Assembly: GCF_000764305.2 (NCBI RefSeq)
Contig: NW_025930633.1
Location: 186,001-250,000, forward strand
Reading direction: 5' to 3'
DNA from: Hyalella azteca
Lineage: Eukaryota > Arthropoda > Malacostraca > Amphipoda > Hyalellidae
Length of the DNA stretch: 64,000 bases
The position numbers and the translations under genes were made by a program. A model generated the notes under the pieces. It saw only the letters and a program-made list of their open reading frames with translations. It was not told where the DNA came from and did not search any database. Position 1 is the stretch's first letter; every line of letters begins with the position of its first letter. Of the stretch, positions 24,424 through 36,281 are shown piece after piece.

Positions 24424-26835
24424 AGATCACCGAATGCTAGAAGCGTCAAAAACACACAATTTCGTTCCGTCTTTGCTCGTGTTGTGGATAAAAAAAGTGT
24501 GTAACTATATGAGTAATTTGCCCCTTTTATTATCCTATTGAGTAATTTTTCCCGTTTATTTTTCTGAGCGCATGCACGGCGGTTCTTTGTCGCGGGTTCC
24601 TCACTGACACTTACATCCTATTCTTCAATGCCATTTATTTCACGTGCCAATGGCGAACCGAAATCCACGCGGCCCTGACAGCCCTGAGACACAAGGGGAC
24701 AGGTTTTAGATTAGCTCCAAGGAATTTTCTCTTCACTACCGACAACATTCGAAGAGTTCAGGGAACGGGTCGATGGAAATTCAGAGATTCAGTCGAATTC
24801 CCTGTTTATATATACCGACCCGATTATTTGAGATTTTTTTTGCAGCAAATTGAATTCGCTGATGGTTGGTTGTTTACTTGACAAAAGGATTTGGATCAGA
24901 ATGACATGTAATGTGCCATGTAACTGAAGGGCTTCAGTAAATTATCCGTACTTTTAGATTTTAGGGTTCATAATAGTATAGCCTCTAAATTATTATTCGT
25001 ATACGGTATGCACTGTATGAGTGCGTATTTATAGCATATTGTCAACAAATATCAGCTGATGAACATTGAGGTGAATAAACGTTGAGAAAAAAAATAAAAT
25101 TTCGAATGTATTTACTATTCTAAAATTGAGTAAGCCTCCAAAATCTCGCGTTTCTCAATTGATCAAAAGGTATTACTACCACTTTGAAACAACAGCTAGT
25201 TTCTTGATAAGATTTAGAATGAATCTAATTGATATCATGTTTATAATACGTAAAGATTTTCAACTTTTGTGTTTGCGTGTAATGCGTGGCGTAGTTTGGA
25301 TATGATGGAAGTGATGTCAGTTTTATATGGACTATCGGCGACTGTGGCCATGGCAAAAAATTATAAAATGCTCACTGAGCAATCATGAGAGATTCATCTA
25401 CGTTTGATAACTCATTCACTGGATTCACTGGATTTAAGTATTCATTCGAATGCCCATGTGCTAAACGCTGCGTAGATCACAACCAAACCAGACAGCAATT
25501 AAACTGGCAATTGATTCTCCAGTTACCCATTGCCTCGTCCGGCTCAGATAACAAGGGTTAAATGCAGGCAATATTCGAAGTGCAGACTGCAGACGAGATA
25601 AGGGTAATGTATGCACGCACCTTGTTTCATAGGAAAGAATTATGCAACTCTACCGAACTTCAATTTATTTTTTTTGCTTGATATTGTTTGGTAATGGACG
25701 GTTCATCAACGAAAAAGAAAGTTTTTGACGATGTTCAATACGAACTTTTTTATCCGGACAAAATTAGCACGACATTTCATAGTTTATTTTTACTTTATTT
25801 ACAGACGACGGTACGGGTATTCCCTGGAATTGCTCATTGAAACTTTAAGCTTAGATAACAGGTGTGAGTATTCAAAACCTTCTTGTTAGCCCCTTTTATA
25901 AGAATTTTTATTTAACTCACGGCAGATTTTTTTTCTATTTTATTGTCGGAATTTTTACCAAGTGAAATAATATGTTATGATGCACGACTGCAATTAATCT
26001 CACTAATTCTAAAAGAAAACTTTCGCAGTAAAAATATTTATTTATTTTTATTTGAGATAGAGAACTATAGTACAATCTGGGTAGAGTATCGACCTGTATT
26101 CTTGACTTCAGTCAAGCGTTCAATTCTGTTGACAAGCTGAAGCTCAAACTTCAGTCGACCTGGCGTTCCTATAACGGCGTACGGAGGTCAAAGGTCAATG
26201 TTGGGAAGTTTGCGTCACTGATAAATTGAAGACAAATTAATGTATTGAACTCGATAAATGTATCGTGAATAGTGATGAACTCATTCAGTTTAAATTTTTC
26301 TGAATGGGACAATCGCGTGCGTTGTGATGAACTCAGTCAGTTTAAATAATATAAATGAAACAATCCCGTGCCTTACAATGAAAACCAGTAGCAATGATAT
26401 GAGTACTTATTTTTTAGGACCAAACTGGGTGAAGATGACAGGGCGAATGGAAAAAGTCCATCGCTACTTGGACAAAGTCTCACACATTTATCTAAGTGCA
26501 GCTTCAATTAAGTTGAATAGAACAGTCACGTGTGTTACGACGAACTCAATCACTTTCAATTAGTTAAATTGATTAATTTTATTTTTATTTTAAAGATTCA
26601 TGAAACATTGCTTTCATCTTTATTCACAGATAAGGATGAGCAGTAACTCGATTTACGTTCGTTGGAATTGAATTGAATTGACGACTGGCAGTTTGTGCTG
26701 CAGATAAGACGTCTATTCATTGAATTCAATTGTTTTCAATGATTAAATCATTCAATTTACAAGTGAAAATCTAAATTGCATGTATGCAGATGATCTCTGT
26801 ATACTAAGATCTCTGTATACATACTCTGCATACTG
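24424..26835. other. Non-coding, nothing recognised
   Basis: A modestly GC-richer patch at 24560-24800 has no open frame of note. A degenerate repeat around GATGAACTCAGTCAGTTTAAAT (26275-26345, with a weaker copy near 26540) accounts for the 79-codon frame at 26324-26563. Confidence 0.45.
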
Positions 26836-26915
26836 CACACTTAATATGCAGATGATCTCTGCATATTAAGTGTGTTTAATATCGTGGGTGTTCAAGGTAT
26901 TAAACACACTTAATA
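26836..26915. repeat. Two mutually exclusive hairpins sharing one arm
   Basis: Hairpin 1 has a perfect 17-bp stem, 26836-26852 with 26858-26874 (CACACTTAATATGCAGA), and a 5-base loop. Hairpin 2 has a perfect 18-bp stem, 26864-26881 with 26898-26915 (TATTAAGTGTGTTTAATA), and a 16-base loop. Bases 26864-26874 can pair in either. A weaker related hairpin (GTATGCAGA/TCTGTATAC) precedes at 26782-26804. Confidence 0.9.
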
Positions 26916-28378
26916 GTAATTTAATATTTCATCATTATTTCTTTAGTTCTTAATCACTTTTTCCCTATTTCGTTTATTGCTCTGTAACATGAGAGTTCTT
27001 TTAACACCAAATTTTTTAAACAAAAATGACGACGTCTGTTTGAGCTAATCTAGCTCTGAGGCTCCTGTGATGAGCGTCGAGGTATTGCATTGTCTCGTTC
27101 TTATTAAGATAAAGAGACTACGTCCTGGTCTTAATATTAAAGATTTTCTTGGGTGTGTATTAAGGAAAGAGTCTTGGGGATAATATTCAGATGAGAAATT
27201 AACTCCTGCACGTCCTAAGCCACTAGAAAAATTGTGAATATTATAAGAAATATTTTTACTATTTATATTAAAAGGAATATTACTACTGTTATTATTATAA
27301 AAGTTGTCCATTCTATATATATTATAATAAATATCAATATTATTAATATTTTAGGAAATTGCTAATGATGTTGATATTATTAGGAATCTGAAGGCCTGTC
27401 ATAGATTGGAAAACTTAGACTTCAATCATTTGGAAATTCAATTAGAGGTTTTTATATCTCATGTATAGAATGACTAAATACCAATTATTTATTTAAATGA
27501 ATAACAAATGTGATATTTTTAGACGAAAAAAGTCAATGTAAATCCGTTGCGTTGCCTTTATAAAACTGTTTCCTCAAATTGAACAACTATCACTAGCCGT
27601 TGGTAAATCATTATAGTAGTCCAGCTTCTATTCAGTGTTCACGACTTCACCCCTAAAAAATTTAGATGCTTGAGCGACCCTGCATTAGGACCGCCTAGGT
27701 CTCGGGGGGGACGTAAGTCAGCTGCTGTATGTTCTTTTCGGCTCAGGGTCCGAATGGCAGACTCTGGGCAGTTTGCTAACTCGGTTTTACTCGGCTCGGT
27801 CAACCCTTGTCATACTCTCAAGCGACTATAAAGTCGGAAAGTAAATTTTGACCAGAAACTGAATGCGATCGGGTGGCCGGGCAGACCCAGAATGACTTTG
27901 CGCCGAGTGTAGTGACTATTCGGCCGAAGCCTATGCGGTCACCGCGGATTATATGTTAGGGACACGGGGAATGCTTGCAATTTCTATTGTTATTATTGTC
28001 AGTAAAATTGTAGGTCATTTGAATGCAATACCGTTGGCTGGCCGCCGGTGCGCCACCTAAAATATTTTGTATCGAGTTCGAGGTATTTCAAGTCGCCGTG
28101 ATTCTAGAGCAATGGCATCTACGATTAATCAATTAAGATTCCGTCGTGTTTAATTAAACTCGAAACTCTAAAGCGCCTTTTTTCTCGGGATAAAAGTGAT
28201 GTCGCAGCGTCTTTCGTCAAAGTGACGTTGCAGAATTCTAGTAGAATACTGATGTCACGGTATTCTTGGAAAGATTACAAATAGAATTGGAGTTTAGTTA
28301 ATATTATAATTATTATGACGTTGATTTGAATTTAAATTGTATTGAAGCTGCACAATCGAAATATAAATTTTGGATTAC
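26916..28378. other. Non-coding, with a GC-rich patch at about 27650-27970
   Basis: The patch contrasts with the surrounding AT-rich DNA and contains CTCGGGGGGG and a paired CTCGG-rich segment. Neither strand gives a recognisable open frame. It could be a decayed transposon or LTR, but I cannot assign it. An 88-codon frame at 27045-27311 (minus) is Asn-rich and unassigned. Confidence 0.45.
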
Positions 28379-29947
28379 CTTTTTACACAAATGTTCATTT
28401 GGAACGAGTGATATCTTCAAATTGATAGCCTAATTGAAGTTATTTATCTTCTTTGGACAATGTCACAAACGAGTGTGTCTACAATAATAAACTAATAAAC
28501 TCAGGTAGTATTTGCGCATCATTACATAGCAGAACGAGAGATGAAAAACTGTTGATTAGATTTGTAATATTACTCAAAGTTTGAAATTTTAATATTTAAA
28601 ATCATTTAAATAATTTACATTTATTAAATAAACTTCAAGTATTTTTCATTGTAAAACTGATATAAACTTTTCGACGGCACACCATAGGGAAAATTCCTAC
28701 GCTTTATCACGTTAAGATAAAAATTGGTTCATATACGTTTGAAAAGTTATAAATGATATTCAAGATCATCATTTTTCACTCCTTGTTCGGTGGGCATTGC
28801 TACGCTAAAATTGTCTGAACTATGTATTTAAGATCTTTAAATTGAAAATTTTGTGAAAAAAAATTGGCATTTTAAATATAGTTTTTCGGACATAGGTTAA
28901 CTTGAAGAAATATAAAAACCTCGTACCTTCTATGAACTAAAACGAAGACTAAGCAGAAAGTTTTACATTATTAAAAAATGCTTCGGTATGTTCGTCGTAA
29001 ATTTCTACGATATGGTGCTATTTGTGTCGTGAATTTTGCTCAAGTTTTTCTGTTGATTAAGATTGCCGAAATTGAATCGGTAAAAAGTGAGCCGATCACT
29101 TTTTTCTACTTGAAAGCTTCCTTATTCTCATTGAATAATGCCGAGTAAAATTTCAATCACCTCAGAAGAAAAATTTTTTGAGATAAAAAAATGTTTTTCA
29201 ACTGTAATGGCTCAACCTCTTCACTCATGAAAATAATTGAGCCATATTGTCTGAATTATGAAGCACTATTTTTACCTACAACACGCGCAGGGAATAAATG
29301 TAGCAATGACGCACCCTTCTGCAGGCTCAAAATGGATGACCCATACAAAAGCTGAAAGTGCACCGCTATTTGAACAACGACCTTCTTTCAATTTATTTTC
29401 AAATTTAATAATTTCTTTATAATTTATTTTATTCGATTTAGTTTAATTAATTTTATATACTCATATCACAATTATATATTGTATTTATTATAAGATGGTA
29501 GAACTTTCTTGTTTATATGCGTACAGCATTATATAAAATGTTTCTCTTAACTTGAAAATAAATGTTGCTACATTCGAAACGTCGTTGATATATTATTTCT
29601 AGTTGCTAAATATGCCTTTTGATCAACCAACGTCATCTAAAGAATTGTTTGACTCATTGGAAATTATAATGCATTATCTGGCCATTAATTGTACACATAT
29701 ATATATATATTGGTGTAGTTTGGCAGAAGATTTTCTTTAATGNATGAAAATTTACAAAGTGATTAATTAAGTGAATGTTCTAATCAGGCTCTACAAATAA
29801 AACTCCAACGTTCAGTTCAGTGATACTTAAGCTCAGTGAAACCCAAGCTCACAGCCGATCCATGCATGAACAACACTACATCCATGCATGAACAAAACTA
29901 CATCCATGCATGAACAAAACTACATCCATGCATGCACAACACTACAT
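28379..29947. repeat. Duplication unit 1, ending in a 22-bp minisatellite
   Basis: The stretch 28379-29384 aligns with 30113-30741, apart from a segment of about 390 bases (28754-29146) missing in the second unit. The region 29385-29470 aligns with about 31226-31325, and 29746-29947 with about 32468-32660. The minisatellite at 29859-29947 has about four units of ATCCATGMATGMACAACACTAC. A single N lies at 29743. No coding. Confidence 0.85.
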
Positions 29948-30112
29948 GCATATATAGGAACTGAAAAGTCAAATATCAGGTTTCCAAGGGAAATTTTATT
30001 ATAATTTTAATTTTACAACGTTTCGAATGCAACTTCATTCATTATCAAGTACAGAGGACGAGTTTTGCAACAAGTGAATTTGAAATTTTGAAATGACATT
30101 AGTACAAACATA
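29948..30112 (-). mobile_element. Retroelement tail-like segment
   Basis: On the minus strand, CTTGATAATGAATGAAG followed by TTCGAAACG (about 30049-30018) matches the corresponding tail downstream of the retroelement fragment at 58 kb (58085-58045). CTTTTCAGTTCCTA is also shared (near 29955 and near 58440). A similar TTCGAAACG tail in plus orientation lies at about 29550-29590. The assignment to a Penelope-like or other non-LTR element is from memory of such tails. Confidence 0.4.
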
Positions 30113-32790
30113 ATTTTTACACAAATGTTCATTTGGAACGAGTGATATCTACAAATTGATAGCCTGATTGAAGTTATTTATCTTCTTTGGGCAAAGTCAC
30201 AAATGAGTGTGTCTACAATAATAAACTAATAAACTCAGGTAGTATTTGCGCATCATTACATAGCAGAACGAGAGATGAAAACTGTTGATTAGATTTGTAA
30301 AATTACTCAAAATTTGACATTTTAATATTTAAAATCATTTATATGATTTAAATTTATTAAAAAAATGTCAAGTCTTTTTCATTGTAAAACTAATATAAAC
30401 TTTTAGACGTCACACTAATATAAAAAATTTCAACGCTTTATCACTGCACTGAAATTTAAGATAAAAATTGGTTAATATACGTTTGAAAAGCTATAAAAAA
30501 TTTCAATCACTTCAGAAGAAAAATTTTTCGAGATGAAAAAAATATTTTTCAACTAAAATGGCTCAACCTCTACACTCATGAAAATAAATGAGCCATATTG
30601 TCCGAATTATGGAGCATTATTTTTACCCACAACACGCGCAGGGAATAAATGTAGCAATGACGCACCCTTCTGCAGTCTCAAAATGGATGACCCATACAAA
30701 AACGAAAAAGTACATCGCTATTTGAACAATGACCCTCTCATTTTACTGATTGTCTGATCAACTGTAAAGCACCATCGTCATGCGCTTGCACCCTAAGGCA
30801 ATTTAAATTAAATTAGCTTGATGCTTGCCTTCAGCCTGCTTTTGATTATCTCAAGTGCGGTTATGACCATGCCACGCAAGTGGAGATGAGTCTCCATGGT
30901 CCTATGAATAAGTTAATCTTGACTCGGTATGGTCGTGAATATCAAGATATATCATCCATTTCCATAGGAATATCACACGTAAAGGCCGATGAGTCCCAGA
31001 ATTGATGCGCCAGTTCAAACACGCACTTCAGTTGCCAACTTGCATTGTGTTTGGACTGTCAGATTAGGATGCCCATTGTACAATTACGCTTGTTTGTCAT
31101 CAAAGGACGCGTTCGACTTGGTCTTCGACACCCGTTCTGCTGGCAAGATTAGCGAAGAGGTCCTTGTCACGAGTGCGTTAAATTCAGTTCTCAAATGCCG
31201 CATTCACTGATGAAAGATTTTCTTAAACCGAACTTATTTTCAATTTATATTCAAATTTCTTCATTTATTTCTAATTTATTTTATTCGATTTAGTTTATTT
31301 AATTTATTATACATATTCATTTACAATTCTATCGCAAGTTTTTTATAGCTTCTACTATTGAGAAAGGGTAAAATACAATGCAAAATTGTATTTTGTTCTT
31401 CGTTAAATGCATTCTACCAAATGATGGCGGTTTACTAAAAGCACAGAGAAATACGTTCGACATTTTGGATGTCGACAAGATTCGGATACCTTTTAGAATA
31501 GAATGAAATCCAATTTTTCTCTTATAGTTGATACTGCCAAAAGTTTCAGGGTATGCATTTGCGTTGAATTAAGTGGATTTTTATCATGACGTCACGTACG
31601 GAAACAATTAAATTTCATCCATGTTAGCTTTTAATCCTTGTAAGAGAAAACTTTTATTACCAAATACCCATGGAAGAGCTTTTAAACGTGGAAAACCAAA
31701 GCCACGACTTAGAAGATCTATTTTCCCCTTATCCATTAAAAACCCATAAAAAGATGCTTTTTCAACAATATTGAAATGCAATCAATTTCAGAGGAGAATA
31801 ATTTCTCAACATTGGGCGAGGAAAAAAAGTAAACTGGCCGATAGAAGCTCTTTGCAAACTGAAGCCCTGTAATGCACTTGCATGTGTACTCTGTATTGGC
31901 AAATTTTCTTTAGCTATTTAGATAGATACCTACGAATGTTTAGCTCTTTAGAAACCATATGAATGTTTGGTTCTTAAGAAACTATATGAATATTTAGCTC
32001 TTTAGATTCCTATGTACGTTTAGCTCTTTCGATACCTTGAATGTTTAGCTCTTTAGATACCTTTAGGTACACCTTTTTAGATACATACCTATGTACGTTT
32101 AATTCGTTCGTTGCCTTGAATGTTTAGGTCTTTAAATACCCATGAATATTTAGCTCTTTAGATACCTATGTACGTTTAGCTCTTTCGATACCTTGAATAT
32201 TTAGCTATTTAGATACCAATGAATGTCTCTTGCATTTAAATGTGACCAAGTCTGGTATGAATCTTAGATGTTTCAATTATAACCAGTTTGCCTCAGATAG
32301 TCCAAGTCTTAGCTGAATTAATATGAAGTAACTAGCAAATGTTACATTTAAATATTTTTTCTTTAATGTGTTTATAGGCCAAATGGTATACCTTCTTAAA
32401 GACGCCTGAAAGAAGTGAATATGATGTGTCACATTCTACATATTTATTGTAGAATGTGAACTTAATTTGGTTGAAAATTTACAGAATGTTGTTTAATATA
32501 GTGGATGTTTTAATTGTGCTTCACTAATGAAACTCTAGCGTTCAGTTCAGTAATACTCAAGATCAGTGAAACCCAAGCTCACAGCTCGATCCATGCATGA
32601 ACAAAACTACATCCATGCATGAACAAAACTACATCCATGCATGCACAACACTACATCCATGCATGCACAACACTACATCCATGCATGCACAACACTACAT
32701 CCATGCATGCACAACACTACATCCATGCATGAACAACACTACATCCATGCATGACAACACTACATCCATGCATGCACAACACTACATCCA
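30113..32790. repeat. Duplication unit 2, with extra insertions, ending in the 22-bp minisatellite
   Basis: Paralogue of 28379-29947. Relative to unit 1 it carries about 480 extra bases at 30742-31222, including a 73-codon frame at 30989-31210 without recognised family, and extra DNA between 31330 and 32460. The terminal minisatellite (32591-32782) has about nine 22-bp units. The 76-codon frame at 32597-32827 is its translation (period 22 residues equals three units). Confidence 0.85.
31917..32225. repeat. Degenerate tandem repeat of about 30 bp (TTTAGCTCTTTAGATACC)
   Basis: About ten units of ATGTTTAGCTCTTTAGATACC plus a variable TATGTACG or TTGA segment. The unit length varies. Non-coding. 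It lies only in duplication unit 2. Confidence 0.85.
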
Positions 32791-33536
32791 TATGCATAAC
32801 TCGCAACTCATTTTAAAATTTTTTTAAATTTACCGTAATTCCAGAGTGGCTTAGATCGTGTTTTTGCATGTATAATAATAGGTTTCTGGGAACATGCGCT
32901 TTTGATGGTAGGAGAATTTTTGAACAAAATACTTTTCAGTACCCAGGGCAGGAGAATAATCCTGCTCCTCCATTTTGAAAGAGCCATGAATTTTTAAATA
33001 AAAGTCAAACTTCACCTTCATTTTATTTAAATTGTTGGTTGGTTAAAATTTTGGTAACGTTGGTTGAGGTTGCTATCACATGTGTAGTTTGCATGCAAAA
33101 GCTGAGGTCGTATTACGTTTTTTGATATCAGTGTGATGAATATATTTATGGAAACCATTTCCAATTTAGATATTAAGGGAAATGTTTTTCAATCTACATT
33201 TTCGCGGAGTGTACATAAAATATCGTTCTATTACACTTATCATACATTATTTGTACGCAGAAAGCGAAAATTGCATTTCCCTCTTGTTCATTTTCGGTAA
33301 GAACCTGCTTGTGTCGGAATTCTTGAGTGCTGCGAGAAGAAATTCTTGTTGCCATTCGGTCTGGACTTACGCCACATGCAATGCCGTAATGCGGTCATCA
33401 GCCCACTTCGTGACCAACAAATGAACGCATGTCTCTTTCCTCTCGTATTATTGGCAGGCTTCAGAGACCAAAATAACTCCGGCCCGAAATGACTGCAACA
33501 ATGTCCAGGGGCCGTGGTATCATAAAGCGCTTCTGT
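32791..33536. other. Non-coding, nothing recognised
   Basis: AT-rich, with an 80-codon frame at 33182-33424 that resembles no family I know. Confidence 0.45.
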
Positions 33537-33769
33537 ACACGTAGTGGCCTAGATACACGTAGCAGTTTGTAGCAGTTTAGGTACACGTAGCGGCCTAGAT
33601 ACACGTAGTAGTTTAGATACACGCAGCGGCCTAGATATACGTAGCAGTTTCGGTACACGTACTGGCCTAGATACACGTAGCAATTTAGGTACACGTAGCG
33701 GCCTAGATACACGTAGCACTTTGTAGCAGTTTAGGTACACGTAGCGGCCTAGATACACGTAGTAGTTTA
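33537..33769. repeat. 36-bp minisatellite built of two 18-bp halves
   Basis: The halves TACACGTAGCGGCCTAGA and TACACGTAGCAGTTTAGG alternate, with one extra half-unit slip near 33560 and another near 33720. The two minus-strand open frames of 69 and 83 codons (Tyr/Leu/Arg/Val periodic) are translations of this array. Confidence 0.92.
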
Positions 33770-34675
33770 GTTAGTGAATGGTGTATAATTATGGATTGGT
33801 AATAATGAATATTATAATGTTTATTAGTCTATTATCTATGTGTCTTATTTTCATTCGTTTTTTTAGATTGGTGTGAGTCCTTAATTTGGGTTTAATTGTG
33901 CGTTTTCAGCGGGACTCTGAAGCCTGCTTTGGAATCTCGAGTCGAAAAAAAGAGACCAGGGAAAGAAAGCACTCGGTCTATTCCTTTGTGTATGATGATT
34001 TATTATTAAAGTTATTCGTTCATCAGTTTTATTCATCCTTTATTTACGATCATTGGTCGGATGTCTGGGGTCACTGAAAGCTTATTTATTTATTATTCCC
34101 CTAACAACGTAGCGGCTTAGTAAACCGTGCGTAGTTGCAGATTTTTCGTCCGGAATTGGCAAGTTGATTTGAAAAGCTGTCAATGGTGGAGTTACGGACT
34201 CGTTACTGTCTTTAATTGATATTCAAGCCTCAGATGCTGACCACGTGCTAGACGAACCATGTTAACTCTCTACCGCTGTATGTCACTCTCCGGGAACATA
34301 ACTTTCAACTCAAATTATACGTAAACTATTGAGTGTAGCAACCTGAGGACGTTTGTATGCAACAGAGAACATTTTAAAGTTGTCGTACGTGGTGGCAGCC
34401 ATCAGTGCAAGTCATTTTGCGTTCACTAGAACGTATCCTTTTCGGGAAGTAGGTTTGTGACAATATTGCTCCGGTTACTCATGTCAGGCGGTAGAAGCTT
34501 ATTGCCGTCGAGGTGCAAGGTTGGGACTCACCGTTGAATGTTCGGTAAAGAAATAAAGTTGTCGGCTCGGTGATGACAATATTGTCAAAAATATCGGTAT
34601 GGGGAAATGTCTGACTATGATGAGGTCTCATTTCTGGTTACGCGTTGGATGACAAGTTATTATTTTTACTAACTT
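33770..34675. other. Non-coding, nothing recognised
   Basis: A 63-codon frame at 33886-34077 is unassigned. The stretch 34090-34620 is closer to balanced composition but has no long frame. Confidence 0.45.
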
Positions 34676-35050
34676 TTAACACGTTGACTACGAAGTGGTA
34701 CATATGCGTACAACGAAATGTATTTCTCCAGGACGTAGCGGTACATAATTCAGGTTGCCATGAAATCGGCCAAATCCGAAAACAAAAAAGGCCAAAAAAA
34801 GGCCCATAACTCAATATATATTAGTTTATTCGTAGGTTCCGCTATTAAAATTCCATTTATTTTCTTTTTGCAGAATTTAAAATTTAATTAGGAAGTACCC
34901 ATATCGTGAATTTTAGCCGGCCAACGCAATTGAGAAAAACTAAACCGCGGAATTTGTCCGGAGAAAATGACCGTCTGGCAACCGTGTTTAAAAACAGTAC
35001 AAAAAATGAAATAATAGTACAAAATGAAGCAAGCGTAGTCAACGTGTTAA
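34676..35050. mobile_element. piggyBac-like MITE with TTAA target sites
   Basis: TTAACACGTTGACTACG at 34676-34692 is a perfect inverted match to CGTAGTCAACGTGTTAA at 35034-35050. TTAA target duplications therefore flank a 367-bp body (34680-35046). The ends and the TTAA target fit the piggyBac superfamily. The body has no transposase. Two overlapping frames (34884-35096 minus, 34906-35106 plus) run over its right edge and are not genes. Confidence 0.82.
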
Positions 35051-36038
35051 CGAGTGAGAAAAATGCTTTCGTCACTTTTAATAATGCAGTGAGCAAATTG
35101 CAGTGACGTAATTATAGTGTTGAGTGAAGTATGTGTCGCTGATTGTTATTAAGCGAATTGAGGAAGAACTGATTTCTTATTTCCATGAACTTTTATATCG
35201 TTAAAGTTTTTATGCCGCTCGAAAATATTAAACCACCAAATCCATGAAAATATTAAATTAACCAGAAATTGAAAATATAAAAATGCCTAATAGTTAAAAA
35301 AATTAAATCTACAAACTCTTATAAAATTAGCAGCCTTAACATCGTAAATAATTATTTGCTTAACCCTTGAGAATATTAAATCACATAACTCTCTTCACTT
35401 CATTAACATTAGTCATTGTCATAAAAACAAATACCGTTCAAAATTACGAGCGTGTACGAGAAAAATACTCCTCTGATATTTCAGATGCTAGCTCCGTAAG
35501 TGCTGAAAATTCACATTAGTATTCGACACTGATGGCACTAGAAGTTATACGCGTTGTTTTATTGTTTATTTTAGTGCAGCACTTCTCTGCACAAGGCACT
35601 TAATCTGCTTGCAAAAATGTCGCATCGGAAGTGCATGAGGATTATCAGTAGCGCAGAGTTTTACCATCACAAAGTTCACGTATAGGAGCTTAGCAGTATT
35701 ATTATTATTAGACATTATATCTCGTCAATTATTTAATTTTAGGTGTATTGTTCAACTTTTCTCATAATATAGATTGTTTAACATTTATGTAGTTTTTGAA
35801 TAATATTGCTGTATTGGCAATGAATTTATCAAAAATTAATCTTCTTTCATGACAATGCAATGTAAGGATTTAAAATGCGAAGCAAGCAGTTTTTTTAAAT
35901 GCCAGGCGACATCAGGGGCTCATAGACAGATGCCGGGAATCAGCGGTTTATTTAAAAGCAATAACGATAAATTTGACTAGTGTAGGTAGTGAACGAGGCC
36001 ACGAATAAGGTTCTTATACAGTCGGTTGTACACTTGTT
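35051..36038. other. Non-coding, nothing recognised
   Basis: AT-rich. On the minus strand its right end is the sequence downstream of the retroelement fragment's stop codon. Confidence 0.4.
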
Positions 36039-36281
36039 CTAGTTATGAAGTTTCAAAGTGCGTTCGGATCCAGTCGTTTGGTTGTTGAGGTATGGTTTTT
36101 TCCGTTGGATTAGAATTGCTTCCATTATTTGTAGTCTGTTGTAGTCTGGTTCGTGACGAAGGATTTTTGTATTTTGCACCAATTCTTCCCGGGTTAATTT
36201 GGTGTTGTGGTTGTCCATGGCGTGTGTTTTTGGTCCTCCAGAAATGATTTTTCTCCTCCTCTTATCAGAAAGCTTGAGAGA
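36039..36281 (-). pseudogene. Retroelement C-terminal fragment, Penelope-like (5'-truncated)
   Basis: On the minus strand an open frame of about 80 codons, from just after an in-frame TAA (36284-36282) to the TAG at 36041-36039, ends with the segments SGGPKTHAMDNHN, REELVQNTKILRHEPDYNR, EAILIQRKKPYLN and QTTG. This order (a GGP-H-H region, a Leu-rich helix, then NRLxIxEAxLI-P-LNxQTTG) is what I know from the C-terminal GIY-YIG-bearing end of Penelope-like and related retroelement polyproteins. No reverse transcriptase domain is visible upstream, so this is a 5'-truncated dead copy. The second fragment at 58 kb shares RLxIxEA, LI, P-x-N-x-QTTG. There is no useful start codon. The class name is an inference, while coding origin is well supported by the paired conservation. 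Confidence 0.65.

Noticed and set aside
24310..24541. Two overlapping frames with HHVQ-type and YNT-type periodicity
   Set aside because: They are a 12-bp minisatellite read in two frames.
32597..32827. His/Cys/Met-rich periodic frame
   Set aside because: Translation of the 22-bp minisatellite (three units per 22 residues).
33461..33758. Two Tyr/Leu/Arg-periodic minus-strand frames
   Set aside because: Translation of the 36-bp minisatellite.
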